This document shows, piece after piece, positions 38,415 to 49,340 of a DNA stretch of 64,000 nucleotides; the stretch's first letter is position 1, and every line of letters begins with the position of its first letter. The translations under genes and the position numbers were made by a program. This DNA comes from Lentzea sp. NEAU-D7 (GTDB lineage: Bacteria; Actinomycetota; Actinomycetes; Mycobacteriales; Pseudonocardiaceae). Below the pieces are notes generated by a model that saw nothing but the letters and a program-made list of their open reading frames with translations, made no database searches and was not told the DNA's origin. Where the stretch lies: positions 126,352-190,351 of the forward strand of contig NZ_JAPJDL010000009.1 in the NCBI RefSeq assembly GCF_026242055.1, read 5' to 3'.

Positions 38415-39344
38415 CTACTTCGACAGAGCTCGCACCACCCGCGAGGGACTGGGCCGCCCCAGCTGCTCAGCCATCCACACCGATGTCTCCACCAGCTTGT
38501 CGAGGTCGACCCCGGTCTCCACTCCAAGCCCGTCGAGCATCCACACCAGGTCCTCGGTGGCGAGGTTGCCGGTAGCCGACTCGGCGTAGGGACACCCACC
38601 CAGCCCACCGGCCGACGAGTCCACAGTCGTCACGCCGCAACGCAAAGCGGCCAGCGTGTTGGACAGCGCCTGCCCGTAGGTGTCGTGGAAGTGCACGGCC
38701 AGCCGGGAAACGTCCCGGAAGCCTTCCAACAGCGACTCGACCTGGCCGGGAGTGGCGACGCCGATGGTGTCGCCCAGCGACAGCTGCGAGCAGCCCATCT
38801 CCAGCAGCCGTTCACCGACCGCCACGACCTGGGACCGGGCTACCGGGCCCTCCCACGGGTCGCCGAAGCACATCGACACGTACCCGCGCACGTCCAGACC
38901 TGCTGCCAGCGCACGGGAAACGGTCGGCTCGAACATCTCGAACTGCGAGTCCAGCGTGCGGTTGAGGTTGCGCGAGGCGAACGTCTCGGTGGCCGAGGCG
39001 AAGATCGCGATGTGCGTGACCCCGGCCTCCAGGGCTCGGTCCAGGCCGCGCTCGTTCGGCACCAGCACCGGGTAGACGACGCCGGGACGCGGCGAAAGGC
39101 CGGCCAGCAGCTCGGCGGCGTCGGCCAGTTGCGGCACCCACTTGGGGTGCACGAAGGACGTGGCCTCCAGAACGGACAGTCCCGCCGCGGCCAGGCGGTC
39201 CAGGAACTCCAGCTTCACCGCGACCGGCACGACGACCGACTCGTTCTGCAGGCCGTCGCGGGCGCCGACCTCCCAGATCGTCACCCGCGAGGGCAGCGAT
39301 GCGGAGCCGACGACGTCCGGCAGCCCTACGTCACGCGCGCCCAT
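38415..39344 (-). CDS. Hydroxymethylglutaryl-CoA lyase family protein
   Basis: A 309-residue TIM-barrel enzyme of the HMG-CoA lyase/DRE-metallolyase group, cleaving HMG-CoA to acetyl-CoA and acetoacetate or a related reaction in leucine degradation. Motifs are IWEVGARDGLQNE (metal and substrate), ATSFVHPKWVPQLADA, LSLGDTIGVATPGQV, VHFHDTYGQALSNTLAAL (metal His-x-His), and GGLGGCPYAESATGNLATEDLVWML with the catalytic Cys loop. ATG 39344 overlaps the upstream PH-domain gene by 14 bp. Actinobacterial annotation often calls this yngG/mvaB; I give no symbol. Confidence 0.88.
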   Translation of the reverse strand: MGARDVGLPDVVGSASLPSRVTIWEVGARDGLQNESVVVPVAVKLEFLDRLAAAGLSVLEATSFVHPKWVPQLADAAELLAGLSPRPGVVYPVLVPNERGLDRALEAGVTHIAIFASATETFASRNLNRTLDSQFEMFEPTVSRALAAGLDVRGYVSMCFGDPWEGPVARSQVVAVGERLLEMGCSQLSLGDTIGVATPGQVESLLEGFRDVSRLAVHFHDTYGQALSNTLAALRCGVTTVDSSAGGLGGCPYAESATGNLATEDLVWMLDGLGVETGVDLDKLVETSVWMAEQLGRPSPSRVVRALSK

Positions 39345-39855
39345 TGACAGTCCCGGGGTAGAAGTCGTCGTCGGGGTTGTCGTTGACCTCTCGGTACAAC
39401 ATCGTGTGCACCTTCTCCACGGACGGGATGTCGTCGAACTCGAGCGGCTCGTCCGAGGCCGACTCGATGATCAGGGTGCCGCAGCCGAGCAGGCGGTCGA
39501 TGAAACTGTGCTCGAAGCGGACGCTGTTCACACGAGCCAAAGGGATGTCGAGGCCTGTGCGCTTGAACACTCCCTCGCGGTACATCACGCGGTCCGACGT
39601 GAGGATGAAGTGCGTCGTGCGCCAGCGCGCGAACGGCGTCACCGTCAGCCACAGGACCAGCACCGCCCCGACCACGGCCAGCACGATCCACACGACCGCG
39701 GCCCAGGACTGGTCGCCGAACAGCCCACCGAGGTAGGTGCCGAGCGCGACCACCACCAGCAGCCAGAACACCGGGAAGATCAACATCTTCCAGTGGGGGT
39801 GCTTGTGGATCACGACGTGCTCGCCGGAGCTCAGCAGGTCGTCGGGATAGGCCAT
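39331..39855 (-). CDS. PH-domain membrane protein
   Basis: A 174-residue protein with two central TM helices (MLIFPVFWLLVVVALGTYLGG; AVVWIVLAVVGAVLVLWLTV) and a C-terminal bacterial PH (bPH2-type) domain: RWRTTHFILTSDRVMYREGVFKRTGLDIPL, then SFIDRLLGCGTLIIESASDEPLEFDDIP. Matches Rv3278c by position and plan (from memory). The function is unknown. The PH domain should face the cytoplasm. ATG 39855; it ends in the HMG-CoA lyase-like gene and begins 13 bp from the end of birA, so a three-gene transcript is likely. Confidence 0.88.
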   Translation of the reverse strand: MAYPDDLLSSGEHVVIHKHPHWKMLIFPVFWLLVVVALGTYLGGLFGDQSWAAVVWIVLAVVGAVLVLWLTVTPFARWRTTHFILTSDRVMYREGVFKRTGLDIPLARVNSVRFEHSFIDRLLGCGTLIIESASDEPLEFDDIPSVEKVHTMLYREVNDNPDDDFYPGTVNGRA

Positions 39856-39868
39856 GGAGCAACCCTAA

Positions 39869-40672
39869 CTACGCAGAGCGCAAATGCACCACGTCACCAG
39901 CGGACACGCCGTGGTCCACCCCGTCGGCGCCGCGCACGACGAGCGTGCCGTCGGCCTCGATGCGCTGCGCCACCCCGAGAAGCTCGACACCACCCGCGAG
40001 TTCGACCCGCACGTTCTGCCCCACGGTCGACGAGTGCTCCTCGTACTCCTCCAGCACACCGGACTCGACCGCGTCGCCGCCGTTCTTGCGCCACACGCCT
40101 TCCAGCCCGGCCAGCTCGACCAGGAGCCGAAACGCGAGCTCGCCGCGGTCGAGCTCCGCGGCGCCCAGGTCCTCCAGCGACGTCGGCGCGAGACCGCCCG
40201 GCGCGGGCTCGACGCCGGACGGCAGCTTCGCCACGTTCAGGCCGATGCCGACCACGACCGCGCCGTCGGCGGTGATCTCGGACAGGATCCCCGCGCCCTT
40301 GCCGGGCCCGGAGCCGAGCAGCAGGTCGTTCGGCCACTTCAGCGTCGCCTCGACACCGACCGACTGGGTGACGCGCACCAGGGCCAGCCCGGCGATCAGG
40401 TTCAGCCACGGCAGCCGCTCGGCGGGCACACCGGCCGGGCGGAACAGCACGCTGAGGTAGAGGCCACCGGCGGGCGACGACCAGCTGCGGCCGCGCCTGC
40501 CCTGCCCCGCGCTCTGCTCCAGCGCGATCAGCACGGTGCGGTCCGCGGCGCCGGAGGCGGCGAGATCCGCGTTGGTGGACGCCGTGGTCTCGACGACGTC
40601 GAGAGCGGCGTAGGGGCCGTTGGGTGCGACGAGCCGCGAGCGCAGCTCCTCGGCGTCGAGTGCGGTGGTCAT
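39869..40672 (-). CDS. birA: Biotin-[acetyl-CoA-carboxylase] ligase
   Basis: Attaches biotin through biotinyl-AMP to the carrier lysine of acyl-CoA carboxylase, whose biotin subunit (accA3) is in this window. It has 267 residues with the catalytic core ([39 protein letters not shown] with the GRGRxG-like biotinyl-AMP loop, [24 protein letters not shown]) and a C-terminal SH3-like domain ([21 protein letters not shown]). It lacks the N-terminal HTH of E. coli BirA, so it is a monofunctional, non-regulatory ligase. ATG 40672; divergent from accD5 with 117 bp between. Confidence 0.95.
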   Translation of the reverse strand: MTTALDAEELRSRLVAPNGPYAALDVVETTASTNADLAASGAADRTVLIALEQSAGQGRRGRSWSSPAGGLYLSVLFRPAGVPAERLPWLNLIAGLALVRVTQSVGVEATLKWPNDLLLGSGPGKGAGILSEITADGAVVVGIGLNVAKLPSGVEPAPGGLAPTSLEDLGAAELDRGELAFRLLVELAGLEGVWRKNGGDAVESGVLEEYEEHSSTVGQNVRVELAGGVELLGVAQRIEADGTLVVRGADGVDHGVSAGDVVHLRSA

Positions 40673-40789
40673 CGCGCCAGGTTATGGGAACGGAAGAGAG
40701 TACGTGCGATCGGAGATCGCCGACAGGTTGCCGTGACCTGGACAACTGCACGGGGCAGTTCAGCAATGGTCTCGTTAGGCTGCGAGCCC

Positions 40790-42432
<1,643 letters not shown>

Positions 42433-42436
<4 letters not shown>

Positions 42437-42669
42437 CCGCGCCGGACGAGAAGCCCCAGGAAAAGCCGCTGCTCAAGGTCGTCAAGGGCACGCCGGACGA
42501 CTACCAGCTCGCCGCGCTGACCGCGGTCGTCGCCGGGCTGGCCTCGGCCGCGCCCGTCGAGGACGCGCCGAAGCGGCGTTCGGAGTGGGCGAACCCGGCT
42601 CGCCGGGTTCGCCGGCCGTTGCAGCACGGGCCGGGCGCCTGGCGCGCCTCCGCTTTCCCCCCTGCTTGA
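42433..42669 (+). CDS. accE5: Acyl-CoA carboxylase epsilon subunit
   Basis: A 78-residue basic helper subunit of actinobacterial acyl-CoA carboxylases. [26 protein letters not shown] (residues 14-39) is the family signature, followed by [14 protein letters not shown] and a short tail. Epsilon subunits promote assembly of the alpha-beta complex, here AccA3-AccD5. GTG 42433 overlaps the accD5 stop by four bases, so stoichiometric co-translation is expected. Confidence 0.92.
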
Positions 42670-42676
42670 CCGCAGG

Positions 42677-43063
42677 TCAGCAGGGGACGCGACGGCTGGT
42701 CACGTTCAGGCCGACGGCGACCTCGCGACAGCGGGTCTCGCCGTCGACCTGCATCTTCAGCGTCCAGAACGCGCTGCCGTAGGCGTGGGTGCGCCGCAGC
42801 ACCTGCACGCCGGAGTGGTCGAGCGGCAGGTCGGCGCGCACGGCGGGCACGATCTGCCTCAGGAGTGCGTTCTCCGCCCGATCGGCGGTGTCGGCGAACG
42901 GCCAAATGGGCACTCCATAGCCGATCGGGTCACTCGCGAGCACGCTTCCAACGCCCCACGATCCAATGAGGCCGCCGAGCACGACGAGCAGTGCCGCGAT
43001 CCGTCTGCGCTTGCCTTCGCGATCGGAGCCGCGTTCGGTGAGGACAAGCACCCAGCGCTTCAC
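42677..43063 (-). CDS. Hypothetical membrane-anchored protein
   Basis: A 128-residue protein with a basic N-terminus and one hydrophobic segment (IAALLVVLGGLIGSWGVGSVLA, about 23-44), followed by an extracytoplasmic part of about 80 residues with two cysteines (ETRCREV and the C-terminal RRVPC) that could form a disulfide. No family recognised. GTG 43063 has only a poor ribosome site, so a start a few codons downstream is possible. It is convergent with accE5 (7-bp gap) and divergent from the MFS gene. Confidence 0.6.
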   Translation of the reverse strand: MKRWVLVLTERGSDREGKRRRIAALLVVLGGLIGSWGVGSVLASDPIGYGVPIWPFADTADRAENALLRQIVPAVRADLPLDHSGVQVLRRTHAYGSAFWTLKMQVDGETRCREVAVGLNVTSRRVPC

Positions 43064-43098
43064 TCTTCCGAGAGTGCCGACCGAAGAGGTGATCGCGC

Positions 43099-44565
43099 AT
43101 CAGCAGTACTACTCAAACGGACCGTGCGAACTGGCGGACCGTGTACGCGCTGTGCATCGGCTTCTTCATGACGCTGCTGGACACGACCATCGTCAACGTC
43201 GCGCTGCCGTCGATGATCACCGACCTGAACGCGTCGCTGAACGACGTCATCTGGGTCGTCAGCGCCTACCTGCTCGCGTTCGCGGTGCCGTTGCTGCTCA
43301 CCGGGCGGCTGGGTGACCGGTACGGGCCCAAGCGGCTCTACGGCATCGGGCTCGTGCTGTTCATCGGCGCGTCGCTGGCCTGCGGCCTGTCCACGAGCGC
43401 GGACGCGCTGATCACCGCGAGGGTGTTCCAGGGCCTCGGTGCCGCGGCCATGACCCCGCAGACGATGGCGTTCATCACGCACCTGTTCCCGCCGGTCAAG
43501 CGGGGTGCGGCGCTCGGCATGTGGGGGTCGGTGGCCGGGCTCGCGACGGTCTCCGGGCCGTTGCTCGGCGGGGTGCTGGTCACGCACCTGGGCTGGGAGT
43601 GGATCTTCTTCGTGAACCTCCCGATCGGTGTCCTCGCGGTGGTGCTGCTTTTCCTGTGGGTGCCCGACCTGCGGCCGGACCGCGCGCCGAAGTTCGACGT
43701 GCTCGGCGTCGTGCTGTGCTGCCTCGGCCTCGGCCTGCTGGTCTTCGGCATCCAGAACGGCGAGCACTACCAGTGGGGCCGGGTCGCGGGACCCGTCACG
43801 ATCACCGAGGTCATCGCCGCCGGCGTGCTGTTCCTCGCGCTGTTCGTGCTGTGGCAGGCGTCCTCGCGCAACCCCGAGCCGCTGATGGCGCTGCGGATCT
43901 TCCGCAACCGCAACTTCTCGCTCGGCAACGTCGCGAACGTCGCCATCGGCATCACGGTGACCGGGGTGTTCGTGCCGCTGGCGCTGTTCCTGCAGACCGT
44001 GCCGAAGCTGTCCCCGCTGATGACGGGCCTGGTCACGGCACCGGCGTCGCTGATGTCCGGCGTCGTGGCGATCTTCGCGGGACGGCTGTCGAACCGGGCC
44101 GACGCCAAGTACCTGCCGATCACCGGGTTCACCCTGATGGCGCTCGGCATCGTCGCGATGACGTTCCTGCTGGGGACGGCTTCCCAGAATGATGGAGCAC
44201 AGTGGGTGCTGCTGCCGTCGATGATCGCCCTGGGCATCGGCATGGGGCTGGTGTTCTCGCCGCTGACGAACATCTCGACGCGCACGCTCGACAGGTCGCT
44301 GCTCGGCGCCGGGTCCGGCATCTACAACACCTCGCGGCAGTTCGGGAACGTGCTGGGCAGCGCCGCGACGGCGGCCGTGCTGCAGGTCGTGCTGGCCGCC
44401 ACGGGCGACTTCACCGCGGCCGTGCGGGCCGCGTTCTACCTGCTGCTGGCGGTGCTGGCGGTCGGCATCGCCGCCGCGTTCGCCTTTCGCCGGGTCGCCG
44501 CGGCGAGCGTGACAGACTCGGCCCGTGCGTCTGATCCTGGCCTCCCAGTCACCCGCCCGTCTTAG
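43099..44565 (+). CDS. DHA2-type MFS drug efflux transporter, apparent ATC start
   Basis: A 14-TM major facilitator of the EmrB/QacA type, expected to export drugs with proton antiport. TM1 motif is IGFFMTLLDTTIVNVALPSM, motif A is GRLGDRYGPKRLYG, and motif C-like AGLATVSGPLLGGVLV follows. The first canonical in-frame start, GTG 43141, falls right at TM1. Upstream in frame, 14 codons read SSTTQTDRANWRT before it, typical of the cytoplasmic N-tail of these pumps. They begin at ATC 43099, six bases after a good AGGTGA. I therefore place the start at 43099: a rare ATC codon, or an ATG altered by mutation or a read error. The 3' end overlaps maf by 41 bp. Confidence 0.85.
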   Translation: MSSTTQTDRANWRTVYALCIGFFMTLLDTTIVNVALPSMITDLNASLNDVIWVVSAYLLAFAVPLLLTGRLGDRYGPKRLYGIGLVLFIGASLACGLSTSADALITARVFQGLGAAAMTPQTMAFITHLFPPVKRGAALGMWGSVAGLATVSGPLLGGVLVTHLGWEWIFFVNLPIGVLAVVLLFLWVPDLRPDRAPKFDVLGVVLCCLGLGLLVFGIQNGEHYQWGRVAGPVTITEVIAAGVLFLALFVLWQASSRNPEPLMALRIFRNRNFSLGNVANVAIGITVTGVFVPLALFLQTVPKLSPLMTGLVTAPASLMSGVVAIFAGRLSNRADAKYLPITGFTLMALGIVAMTFLLGTASQNDGAQWVLLPSMIALGIGMGLVFSPLTNISTRTLDRSLLGAGSGIYNTSRQFGNVLGSAATAAVLQVVLAATGDFTAAVRAAFYLLLAVLAVGIAAAFAFRRVAAASVTDSARASDPGLPVTRPS

Positions 44566-45124
44566 CGTCCTGCGGTCCGCGGGCATCGAACCCGTGGTCC
44601 GGGTCTCCGGTGTCGACGAGGACGCGTTGGTCGAGTCGCTCGAGAACCCGACGCCGGAGGAGACCGTCGTCGCGCTGTCCGCGGCCAAGGCCGAGGCGAT
44701 CGAGCACGACGACGAGTGCGTGGTCGTCGGCTGCGACTCGATGCTGCTGTTCGAGGGCGAGCTCGTGGGCAAGCCCGGCACGCCCGAGGTCGCGCGTGAG
44801 CGGTGGCAGCGGGTGGCGGGCAAGAGCGGCGTGCTGATCACCGGGCACACCGTGCTGCGGGTCTCCGGAGGCGTCGTGACCGACCGGGCCTCGGCCGCCG
44901 AGTCGACCACCGTGCGGTTCGGCACGCCGTCGGAGGAGGAGCTGGAGGCGTACATCGCGACGGGTGAGCCGTTGCACGTCGCCGGCGGCTTCACGATCGA
45001 CGGGCGCGGCGGCTGGTTCATCGACGGCATCGACGGCGACCACACGTCCGTGATCGGCATCAGCCTCCCCCTCACCCGCAGGCTGCTGAGCCAGGTGGGT
45101 GTCTCCGTGTCCACACTCTGGTAG
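44525..45124 (+). CDS. maf: Maf nucleotide pyrophosphatase
   Basis: House-cleaning nucleoside triphosphate pyrophosphatase of 199 residues, hydrolysing dTTP/UTP or modified nucleotides to monophosphates. Signatures are LILASQSPARLSVLRSAGIEP at the N-terminus, the nucleophilic Asp in VVGCDSMLLFEG, GKPGTPEVARERW, LITGHTVL, and the C-terminal GGFTIDGRGGWFIDGIDGDHTSVIGISLP. GTG 44525 lies 41 bp inside the MFS gene. The position after accD5-accE5 fits Rv3282 (from memory). Confidence 0.93.
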   Translation: MRLILASQSPARLSVLRSAGIEPVVRVSGVDEDALVESLENPTPEETVVALSAAKAEAIEHDDECVVVGCDSMLLFEGELVGKPGTPEVARERWQRVAGKSGVLITGHTVLRVSGGVVTDRASAAESTTVRFGTPSEEELEAYIATGEPLHVAGGFTIDGRGGWFIDGIDGDHTSVIGISLPLTRRLLSQVGVSVSTLW

Positions 45125-45305
45125 CGCTGGTCACAGTTCACCTGATCGGGGAAGACTGCCCTCGACGCCGACGTTGAGGGCAGCGGTGAACGAGTACTTG
45201 ACGCGTCGCAGGCACATCGACCTGGCACGCAGGACGAGCACGGGCTGTCGGAGCTAAACGCTTCCGACGCCCCCTTTCGCTCATCCCTGCCCAGGAGATG
45301 TTCCA
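45125..45305 (+). promoter_or_regulatory. maf-symporter intergenic region with two hairpins
   Basis: An 8-bp stem (CTGCCCTC 45156-45163 / GAGGGCAG 45176-45183), further extendable by TTCACC/GGTGAA, lies just after maf and could terminate it. A smaller hairpin, GTCGGA/TCCGAC (45247-45252 / 45263-45268), lies in the leader of the symporter gene about 25 bases before its AGGAGA ribosome site. No gene is present. Confidence 0.4.
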
Positions 45306-46592
45306 GTGTCGTTCGTCCAGACGTACCGCAAGCCCAAGGTCTTCGGACTCACCGTTCTCGGCGCGCTCGTCCTCGGCGCGCTCGCCGGCTGGCTCGGCAA
45401 GGGCACGTGGCTCGCGCCCGTCCTCGCCAAGATCGGCTCCACCTTCACCGCGCTGCTCCAGCTGACCGTCATCCCGCTGGTGTTCACCGCGATCGTCGTC
45501 GGCATCGCGTCGCTGCGGAACCTCGGCGGCGGCCGCACCGCCGCGCGTCTCGGCGGCAAGACGTTCCTGTGGTTCGCCATCACGTCGTTCGTCGCGGTGC
45601 TGATCGGCATCGCGGTCGCCGCGGTCCTCAAGCCCGGCGCGGGCCTGCAGATCGAACCCGCCGCGGGTGCCGTCGACAAGCTCGCCAAGCGCGCGTCCGG
45701 CTCGTGGCAGGCGCTGCTCGACAACCTGGTGCCCACCAACATCTTCAGCGCGTTCACCGAGGGCGACGTGCTGCAGGTCGTGTTCATCGCCGTGCTGGTC
45801 GGCTTCGCCGCCTACGCGCTCGGTGAGAAGGCGGCGCCGTTCACGAACCTGGTGAGGTCGTTCTTCGAGATCGTCCAGAAGGTCGTCGGCTGGATCATCC
45901 TGCTGGCCCCGATCGGCATCTTCGGCCTGATCGGCAACGCCGTCGCCTCCTACGGCAACTCGTTCGTGAAGCCGCTGTTCTCGTTGATCCTGGCCGTGTA
46001 CCTCGGCACCGCGCTCGTGCTGTTCGTCGTCTACCCGGTCCTGCTGAAGTTCGTCGGCAAGACCTCGCCGGTCGAGTTCTTCCGCAAGGCCGGCACGGCG
46101 CTGCAGTTCGCGTTCGTCTCGCGTTCGTCCGGCGCCACGCTCCCGTTGTCCCGCAAGGCCGCCACCGACCTCGGCGTCCCGAACGAGTACGCGAACTTCG
46201 CCGTGCCGCTGGGCACGACGACCAAGATGGACGGTTGCGCCGCGGTCTACCCGGCCGTCGCGACGATCTTCATCGCGAACATGTTCGGCATCCAGCTCTC
46301 GGTGTGGCAGTACGTCGGCATCGTGCTCGTCGCCGTGTTCGGCGCGCTGGCGACGGCCGGGACGACCGGCTGGTACACGATGCTCACGCTGACCCTGAGC
46401 GTCGTCGGCCTGCCGCCGCAGGTGATCGCGACCGGTGTGGCCGTGGTCTACGCGATCGACCCGATCCTCGACATGATGCGCACCGCGACCAACGTGGCCG
46501 GTCAGATCACCGTGCCGGTGCTGGTCGCGCGCGGCGAGAACCTGATCGAGGAGCCCGCGGCTCCCGCCGAGAAGGACCTCGTCAACGCCTAA
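45306..46592 (+). CDS. Dicarboxylate/amino-acid:cation symporter (DAACS family)
   Basis: A 428-residue transporter of the DctA/GltP (SLC1) fold that takes up dicarboxylates or acidic amino acids with H+ or Na+. TM1-6 start VFGLTVLGALVLGALAGWLG and LLQLTVIPLVFTAIVVGIASL. HP1 has FAFVSRSSGATLPLS, with the serine-rich motif. TM7 has VPLGTTTKMDGCAAVYPAVATIFIANMFGI, corresponding to the NMDG motif region. TM8 contains AIDPILDMMRTATNVAGQ, the substrate-binding DxxRT/NxxxD-like pattern. GTG 45306 follows AGGAGATG. Substrate is uncertain. Confidence 0.9.
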   Translation: MSFVQTYRKPKVFGLTVLGALVLGALAGWLGKGTWLAPVLAKIGSTFTALLQLTVIPLVFTAIVVGIASLRNLGGGRTAARLGGKTFLWFAITSFVAVLIGIAVAAVLKPGAGLQIEPAAGAVDKLAKRASGSWQALLDNLVPTNIFSAFTEGDVLQVVFIAVLVGFAAYALGEKAAPFTNLVRSFFEIVQKVVGWIILLAPIGIFGLIGNAVASYGNSFVKPLFSLILAVYLGTALVLFVVYPVLLKFVGKTSPVEFFRKAGTALQFAFVSRSSGATLPLSRKAATDLGVPNEYANFAVPLGTTTKMDGCAAVYPAVATIFIANMFGIQLSVWQYVGIVLVAVFGALATAGTTGWYTMLTLTLSVVGLPPQVIATGVAVVYAIDPILDMMRTATNVAGQITVPVLVARGENLIEEPAAPAEKDLVNA

Positions 46593-47245
46593 CCGTTCGC
46601 GCAGGGGCGCAACTGCGACAACTTCGGCGCCGGTGCGGGCCAGCCAGCGAGCTGCTCCCGTGCCGGCGCCGGCGTCGTGCAGCCGATGATCGGCCCGAGC
46701 GCCGAGAACACCTGCACGAACGAGTTGTTGCACTGACCGTCGCAGCCGCGCTGGGCCGAGACGACGTCCGCCGTGCCGTCCTCGTTGACGTCGTGCAGCC
46801 CCAGGTACCCGGCACTGGACAGATAGGCGGCCTGCGCGCGCGACCACGTGCCGTCCTTGCGGATCAGCACCTCGCCGAGCACCTTGCCGTTCTGCTCGCC
46901 GCGCACGAGGCACACGCTGATGGTCGCCTCCGAGCACAGCAGCGACTGGCCGTTCACCGTCGCGCCGGACTCGGCGATGGTCATCTCGAAGACGAACGGG
47001 CCCGACTCACCGGTCACCCTGATCCGCCCGCCGCCCGTCCCGGAGAGCAGCTCGACGAGGTCCTTGCCGACCGATCTGCCGATGACGACCTGGCAGACGG
47101 TGGTGCCGCAGCGCATTCCCGGGTCGATGCCGGACTGACCTGAATCGGTGCCGTTCGGGCGCTGGAAATAGGCGAACACGAGTCCCGCGACGAAGATCGC
47201 GGCGGCTACGACGGCGACCACCTGCACGGACCTGTTTCCACCCAC
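46589..47245 (-). CDS. Membrane-anchored protein with FG-GAP-like calcium motif
   Basis: A 218-residue protein with one N-terminal TM helix (VQVVAVVAAAIFVAGLVFAYF) and an extracytoplasmic domain with seven cysteines (MRCGTTVCQV, LLCSEATISVCLV, RGCDGQCNN, IGCTT, LRPCANG; some pair likely). LGLHDVNEDGTADVV matches the FG-GAP/VCBS-type DxNxDGxxD calcium-binding loop. Start is uncertain: GTG 47245 or GTG 47272, neither with a clear ribosome site. Its stop overlaps the symporter gene's stop end (46589-46592), and it diverges from accA3. No function assigned. Confidence 0.65.
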   Translation of the reverse strand: MGGNRSVQVVAVVAAAIFVAGLVFAYFQRPNGTDSGQSGIDPGMRCGTTVCQVVIGRSVGKDLVELLSGTGGGRIRVTGESGPFVFEMTIAESGATVNGQSLLCSEATISVCLVRGEQNGKVLGEVLIRKDGTWSRAQAAYLSSAGYLGLHDVNEDGTADVVSAQRGCDGQCNNSFVQVFSALGPIIGCTTPAPAREQLAGWPAPAPKLSQLRPCANG

Positions 47246-47378
47246 ATCGCAGATTGTGCTCGACGGCCTCACGATGGATGTGAAGTGAGCCGTCTCTCCC
47301 TCTCGGAGTTCGTCGATTTCCGTAGACTGCGGCACCAGCCAGAGCCGTAATTGCCGGTCCAGCAGGAGGTACGACGCC

Positions 47379-49145
47379 GTGTCGCTGCGCAAGGTCCTCA
47401 TCGCCAACCGCGGTGAGATCGCCGTCCGGGTCATCCGCGCCTGCCGTGACGCCGGGCTGACGAGCGTCGCCGTCTACGCCGATCCCGACCGCGACGCGCC
47501 GTTCGTGCGGCTCGCCGACGAGGCGTTCGCGCTGGGCGGCAACACGCCCGGTGAGAGCTACCTGTCGTTCGAGAAGGTGCTGGCGGCCGCCGCTCAGTCC
47601 GGCGCCGACTCCGTGCACCCCGGCTACGGCTTCCTGTCCGAGAACGCCGACTTCGCGCAGGCCGTGATCGACGCCGGTCTGGTGTGGATCGGCCCGACCC
47701 CGCAGGCGATCCGCGACCTCGGCGACAAGGTGACCGCGCGGCACATCGCGATGCGCGCGGGAGCGCCGCTGGTGCCCGGCACCAAGGACCCGGTCAACGG
47801 ACCGGACGAGATCATCGCCTTCGCGTCCGAGCACGGCCTGCCGGTCGCGATCAAGGCGGCGTTCGGCGGCGGTGGCCGCGGCCTGAAGGTCGCGCGCACC
47901 CTCGAGGAGATCCCCGAACTGTTCGACTCCGCGGTCCGCGAGGCCGTCACGGCGTTCGGCCGCGGCGAGTGCTTCGTCGAGCGCTACCTGGACAAGCCGC
48001 GTCACGTCGAGGCGCAGGTCCTCGCCGACACCCACGGCAACGTGATCGTCGTCGGCACCCGCGACTGCTCGCTGCAGCGCCGCCACCAGAAACTGGTCGA
48101 GGAAGCGCCCGCGCCGTTCCTGACCGACGAGCAGCGCGCCACGATCCACTCGTCGGCCCGCGCGATCTGCCTGGAGGCGGGCTACCACGGCGCCGGCACC
48201 GTCGAGTACCTCGTCGGGATGGACGGCTCGATCTCGTTCCTGGAGGTCAACACGCGCCTGCAGGTCGAACACCCGGTGTCGGAGGAGACGACGGGCCTCG
48301 ACCTGGTGCGCGAGCAGTTCCGCATCGCCGCCGGCGAGAAGCTGCGGTTCACCGAGGACCCGACGCCGCGCGCGCACTCCATCGAGTTCCGGATCAACGG
48401 CGAGGACGCCGGCCGCGGCTTCCTGCCCGCGCCCGGCACGGTGACGACGTTCGTCGCGCCGTCCGGCCCCGGTGTCCGCGTCGACGCCGGTGTCGAGTCG
48501 GGTTCGGTGATCGGCGGGCAGTTCGACTCGTTGCTGGCCAAGCTGATCGTCACCGGCGAGACCCGCGAGGAGGCCCTGGCGAGGGCGCGGCGCGCGCTGG
48601 ACGAGATGGTCGTCGAGGGCATGGCGACGGTGCTGCCGTTCCACCGGGTGATCGTCCGCGACGCGGCGTTCACGGCCGAGAAGCCCGAGGGCTTCACCGT
48701 CCACACGCGCTGGATCGAGACGGAGTTCGACAACCAGATCGCGCCGTTCGCGGGTGCCGCCGAAGCTGCGGACGAAGAGACGCCGCGGCAGACCGTCGTC
48801 GTCGAGGTCGGCGGGCGTCGTCTCGAGGTGTCGCTGCCGGGTGACCTCGCCGTCGGTTCGCGGCCTGCCGCCACGGCCGTGAAGAAGCCGAAGGCGAAGC
48901 GCGCGGGTGGCAGCGGTGCGGCCGTGTCGGGTGACGCGGTGGCGGCGCCGATGCAGGGCACGATCGTGAAGGTGGCCGTCGAGGACGGGCAGACCGTCGA
49001 GGCGGGTGACCTGATCGTGGTGCTGGAGGCCATGAAGATGGAGAACCCGGTGACGGCGCACAAGGCCGGCACGGTGACCGGGCTGGCGGCTGCGCCCGGC
49101 GACCCGATCACCCAGGGGACCGTGATCTGTGAGCTGAAGGACTGA
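47379..49145 (+). CDS. accA3: Acyl-CoA carboxylase alpha subunit (biotin carboxylase + BCCP)
   Basis: Biotin-dependent carboxylase alpha chain of 588 residues. The biotin carboxylase domain (1-450) has [34 protein letters not shown], the ATP-grasp loop [36 protein letters not shown] and a C-domain. The biotinyl domain (about 515-588) ends with EAMKMENPV, whose Lys carries biotin. It charges CO2 onto biotin for AccD-type carboxyltransferases, including the AccD5-AccE5 encoded 5 kb upstream. GTG 47379 follows AGGAGG. Confidence 0.96.
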   Translation: MSLRKVLIANRGEIAVRVIRACRDAGLTSVAVYADPDRDAPFVRLADEAFALGGNTPGESYLSFEKVLAAAAQSGADSVHPGYGFLSENADFAQAVIDAGLVWIGPTPQAIRDLGDKVTARHIAMRAGAPLVPGTKDPVNGPDEIIAFASEHGLPVAIKAAFGGGGRGLKVARTLEEIPELFDSAVREAVTAFGRGECFVERYLDKPRHVEAQVLADTHGNVIVVGTRDCSLQRRHQKLVEEAPAPFLTDEQRATIHSSARAICLEAGYHGAGTVEYLVGMDGSISFLEVNTRLQVEHPVSEETTGLDLVREQFRIAAGEKLRFTEDPTPRAHSIEFRINGEDAGRGFLPAPGTVTTFVAPSGPGVRVDAGVESGSVIGGQFDSLLAKLIVTGETREEALARARRALDEMVVEGMATVLPFHRVIVRDAAFTAEKPEGFTVHTRWIETEFDNQIAPFAGAAEAADEETPRQTVVVEVGGRRLEVSLPGDLAVGSRPAATAVKKPKAKRAGGSGAAVSGDAVAAPMQGTIVKVAVEDGQTVEAGDLIVVLEAMKMENPVTAHKAGTVTGLAAAPGDPITQGTVICELKD

Positions 49146-49152
49146 GCGGGCG

Positions 49153-49230
49153 GGCTTGCGCGGGGGTCCCCTTGGGTGGTGGGTCCCCCGCGACCCAACC
49201 TACTCAGGGGGTCTGACAGTCGCGGCGGTG
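49153..49230 (+). repeat. Interspersed intergenic repeat, copy 1
   Basis: A ~77-bp unit beginning eight bases after accA3. It can fold: CGCGGGGG (49159-49166) pairs with CCCCCGCG (49185-49192), continuing into a short inner stem. This is followed by the invariant CGACCCAACCTACTCAG (49191-49207) and GGTCTGACA. It could act as the accA3 terminator. Confidence 0.8.
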
Positions 49231-49340
49231 TTGGAGCGGCTGGGTGAGGCGGCTGGGTGGGGCGGCTGGTTGACGCGGCCGCTGGTCAAGGGCTGCTTGG
49301 TCGAGGGCCGCTGGTCGACGCGGCTGGTGAAGGCCGCAGC

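Noticed and set aside
43060..45228. Long antisense frame opposite the MFS and maf genes
   Set aside because: Composition is dominated by Arg, His, Gln and Asp without known motifs, while the plus strand encodes recognisable MFS and Maf proteins.
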